Below, piece by piece: positions 60,041 to 64,000 of a stretch of DNA of 64,000 bases (its first letter is position 1; every line of letters begins with the position of its first letter). The notes beneath the pieces are model-generated. The model searched no databases and was not told the DNA's origin. It was given only the letters and a program-made list of their open reading frames with translations. Position numbers and translations under genes: made by a program. This DNA comes from Lanius collurio (taxonomy: Eukaryota; Chordata; Aves; Passeriformes; Laniidae): positions 43,827,072 through 43,891,071 of the forward strand of contig JACBWW010000004.1 in NCBI GenBank assembly GCA_020086605.1. The letters run 5' to 3'.

Positions 60041-63000
60041 GTAGGATATCTAAACAGCAGTAACATGTGGCACCCAAACAGTAAATTGTAAATTGTCTTT
60101 GTTGCAGGCAAGCCGTGTTCTTTCTCACTGATAGTGGCTGGACACACAGCGTTGCCATTTCACCCATGTTCAGTTGTCTGAAGATCAATAAACTAAAAGA
60201 AGCTGGCTTTTGTCTGTGTTTGTGATCAAACTCAGAAAATACTTGGAAAAGACAGGTAAAAAAAGGCATCATTGCACTTGAATAGCATCCCCTGAAGGTG
60301 AAAATGAAAACAGATTTAATGTCGAAGCTGTGCTTTCCTGGGAACCTTTTCAATGAGGACAGTGTGAAAGCTGCCACGTGTGGAGAGCTGTAGGGTTAGA
60401 TTCTTACCTAGGAAGAGATGAGAGGAGGGTTATGTAACAGTGATATTCATGTGTAAAGGGATGGGTGATCTGATGCAGCTCATCTGAGTGTGCAGTGCAA
60501 AGGCAAGAGGGAAAGGCAAACGAGATGGAAAGACAAGACAGGCATCTGAAGCTGTTTTGTGGTGTTTGTCTTCTTTGCTTCTCCTGTTGCACAGTGTGTG
60601 GTGCCATAGTTAAGGCTAACAAGAGGATGGGAGTCTTCCATAGAGGAAAAGGAACAGCCAGAGCTGTGATGTGTGGCTGGAAAAACAAATGGGGTGTTTT
60701 CTGTTTCATAGCATTCATTGTTTGACATCAAGATATGTGAGAGAAATGTGTAAAAAACCTTCTTAGCTATTTACAAGAAATGTCTGAAATCTGATTTTTA
60801 GAGGATGTTATACTGAAAATTTGAAAGCTGCAATCAGTGCTATGAGCTGCTTGGAAACTTTTCAGGTGGAGTAAAAGGATTTATCTCAAGATGTATAGTT
60901 CTTGAATTAAGTGCTTAATATCATCGTCACTGAACAGAAATGGTAGAAAGAAGGCATTAGTCAGGATAAGCTGACTTTTAGAGAGTGACTCTTGTCAACT
61001 TGGTTTGCTTTCCTTCACTATTCCTTAATAGAGCATACCCACTAAATAAAGCATCCCCAGAGTTTTAGTAACTTCAGTGTTTCACCTACTTGATACTTAT
61101 CTGTGGGCATTACGGACATGGACTATCTCAGTAAGTGGTTTTTTTACAGCAACAACAAAAATGTGTCAAGTGACTAGCAGGGGTGTTTTGCTTGTGAATG
61201 TTTAAAAAGAATTTATATAAAAATAGGCTGACTTTCTACATCTGCATTAGAAAGCTGGCCAAGTGATGCAGTGGCACAAATTATTGCTGAAACCATATTT
61301 TATGAATTTAGAATTTTAAATTTCTTTGAAGAGCAGTGGACCTGAACCTAAATCATCTGGAATAAGATTTTGAATGGCCTTTGGCAGCCTCCAGACACCA
61401 GTCAGGATCCCGTGGGAATTTCAAGGGTTGTTCAGCTACTAGTTACAGTGTGAGCTGAAGCACTTAACTCTTTCTGGAAAATCCTTCGCTGCATTAAACT
61501 TGCAGCTGAATAACTGAAAAATGCAGCCCACTGGGGAACTTCTCCCTGCATGCAGTTCCTCCCACCAGTATTTTTACCTCCTTCTAGCAAAGGGAAAATG
61601 CTGCTTTAGTTTCCTGGTGCTGAAGTCATAAACCAATGATCCCCAAACATTATGGATCAGTACAATTTTTTTTTTGAGCATGCAGCCCCCAATATATAGT
61701 TATTTATTTATAAATTATAGACATATAATGCTGTAATATGCACACTGTAACATATGTGCAATAGAAATTTTACAAAGGATGAGATAAAGATAAATACTAT
61801 TGAAAATATTACTTCATTAACTTAAATAATTAAAATAGTTAATTAAATAATTTATTAATAAATTAAAATATTTATGTATTATTTTCATCCTGCCCTCCAG
61901 TGGATTGTCTTGTGAATAGGGCTGCATGCACTTCACTTTAGAGATACTGATATAAACATTCCCTGCATGCTTTTTTGTGGGAAGTTCCCCAGTTAGTGGA
62001 AAGGAGGCAAAATAGAGTGATTTTTGGACACAGGAAAATGGAAGGAAGGGATATTGTAATATGGTGCTTCTCTGCTCATTGTGGAAGATAGGAACATACT
62101 TTGGAAATACATTGCAGTGTACAGGCATTTTGCTGCATGAAAGAATGAGTAAGTTTTTTCTAATTAATAATCTCACCACAATGCAAATTTAATAATTTGA
62201 AGTTTGTTACTGTATCTGAATTCTCATGTAGTGTTTTCCACCCAAGAATTTTAAGAGGCCATTACTAATACTTAGAGTTCTGTTTGAATTTTTTTTCCAG
62301 AACGTTAATCCTGGTGTCAGGGTAGTAATAATAAAAAACTTGTTATTGCAGCTGTCTTGACAGTAACTAAAAACTTTTCTCATTGGAAAGACATAGGAAG
62401 GAGCTGGGTGGATAAACACTAGTTCTGCCATTTCAAAATGACATTTTGATCTTTGTCTGCCAGGTGAGCAGTGCTTGCTTGGCTGCAGAACTAATGGAAG
62501 AGTGAAAAGTAAATGCGGGAGTGATGTTGCTAAAAGCAACCACGTGGAGGAATAGTTGCCAGTTTCATGGTTGCAGTGGTTTGACAATTTTAAAGTGAGT
62601 CCAAGCAAGTTTGTTGTTATCAGAAAAAAGGAACATAGCATAAATATTTTTGTCTTCTGTCTTTCCCTCTTATGTAAGCTGGCCTGTTTTAAGACTTGCT
62701 TTGTTTTTTCTTCATGCTGCTGGCAAAATTTTGTACTGTAACATGAAGCAAAATGCACAACTTTTTTCATTTCTGCCCCATTCTCTCTTTACAAGGGATT
62801 TTAATTGCACCTGAAATCACTTTAATACCTGCATCCCTTTCATATCCTCCGCTCTACCTCATTCAGCAGAGATTTCCTGTAATTTATTTTTAGAATTTGA
62901 TCATCTCTCCTTTCATTTACTGTTGTTTGTATTGTAAAGCAGTTTGGATTCAAGCCGTTAATTCCTGAGAAATTAATTGCTTGACTTGAAAGTGTTAAGG

Positions 63001-64000
63001 AATGTTTTCATGAGATGTTATGTTTTTAATCCTTACCTTTAGCCGATCCTCATCAGCTCCAGTTCTTTATTCTTTTTATTATAGAGGTATCTTTTGGGGC
63101 TATTTCCACTGTACCCACTCTTACTGCAAAATAACTCACAGTAATTCAATCAAGTTGTTGCCTTGATTACTCTTTCCACAGAGGAGGGAAGCTCAATTAG
63201 ACTGTATGGCATCACTAGTACTCTTTCAAAGTACATTATATTATTCTGGTAGTAGAGGTGGTCCTAGTTGATGATGGTTGGTCCAAAAAGATGAAGATTG
63301 AGAAGCGTGGTTCCTCTTTGATCAGGTGTCGGATGATAAAATATGAACTTGTTGGTGTCTTTGGTTTAGTTACTATTCTGTGTGAATGCTTGTGTCAAGT
63401 GACTCCCAGGAAGGCTTTTCATTGATGACAGGACAGTGCTGTTAGTGCTCCGTGTGAAGGAGAGACCAGGTGTGTTCTTGTGGCCTTGGACTCCAAGTAC
63501 AGGTGCTGTCCTCGTCAGACAACCACTCTGTGAAAGGTTTGCTTCCTGTCCAGCACTCTGCTTAATGGCACAAGGAGCACCACTGCAGTGTAGGTGACAC
63601 TATTTTTTGAGTAATAATGAACAGCTGCCTTGCATTGCTCTGCTTAACGATGTCAGCTTTAATTTGTGGTCCCTCTCCAGTTAATGCAAATGCTTTGAGG
63701 GTAAGTGCTGAAAGAGAGGTTATTGCTTAGGTCATTTAAAAGAGAGGTAAGCTGTGGCCTGTAATGTTGAAGATGTAAATTAGTCTACATTGGGGAATGA
63801 TAGAACCAGTCTGACTTTAAGGCAAACCTAAATATAGCAAGAGAGGTATTTTAAAGACTTAGAGGTGAATCATCAACTTCCATTCAAAACAAGATACTTT
63901 CTTTTTAACTGGGATGCCTAATAATAATCTTCCTTAATCTGGCCTGTTTTATTATCTGTGTATTTTCTTGAATACATGCACTAATCTATTTGTCTCATGG
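60041..64000 (+). other. SERGEF: SERGEF intron 8, to the window edge
   Basis: No further SERGEF exon is found before the window ends. A very AT-rich tract lies at about 61660-61880. An antisense open frame of 187 codons (62207-62770) has no recognised relative. Confidence 0.6.
61660..61880. repeat. AT-rich low-complexity tract
   Basis: Dense TTA/AAT sequence with repeats of taattaaa-like blocks (61800-61870). No element ends were identified. Confidence 0.6.

Overview
The window is vertebrate nuclear DNA, almost certainly from a songbird or another neoavian bird. It has CR1 LINE fossils, LTR fragments of the endogenous retrovirus families typical of songbirds, small introns, CpG-island promoters, and coding exons whose reading closely follows the chicken and human orthologues I know. 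There are no operons, CRISPR arrays or bacterial features.

Layout, all genes on the plus strand: (1) 29-1577, the last three exons visible of HPS5, a BLOC-2 subunit. (2) A 5.8 kb gap with a CR1 fossil at 2290-3435. (3) 7392-9052, a single serum amyloid A (SAA) gene with an NF-kB/TATA promoter, a non-coding first exon, three coding exons and a poly(A) signal. (4) 9470-20865, SAAL1, complete in 12 coding exons (469 codons); its introns carry retroviral LTR sequence and a minisatellite. (5) A 14 kb gene-free interval with another LTR. (6) 34.8-49.2 kb, TPH1 (tryptophan hydroxylase 1), with a likely CpG-island first exon, ten coding exons (444 codons) and a long 3' end. (7) 49725 to beyond the window, the first eight exons of SERGEF; a split CR1 lies in intron 3.

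The order HPS5-SAA-SAAL1-TPH1-SERGEF matches human 11p15.1, but there is one SAA gene and none of the MRGPRX receptors found there in mammals. The genes are functionally unrelated: lysosome-related organelle biogenesis, acute-phase lipid transport, a proliferation-linked helical-repeat protein, serotonin/melatonin synthesis and secretion control. They are linked by old synteny.

I read the exon chains by hand from splice signals, phase continuity and recalled orthologue sequence. Both complete multi-exon genes close without a phase error and give family-typical lengths. I see no undescribed biological system. The most useful leads are a GC-AG intron in SAAL1, an upstream CpG-island exon that could extend TPH1 in frame, a compact acute-phase promoter for SAA, a minisatellite expanded inside an LTR, and a CR1 interrupted by unrelated DNA containing an inverted repeat.
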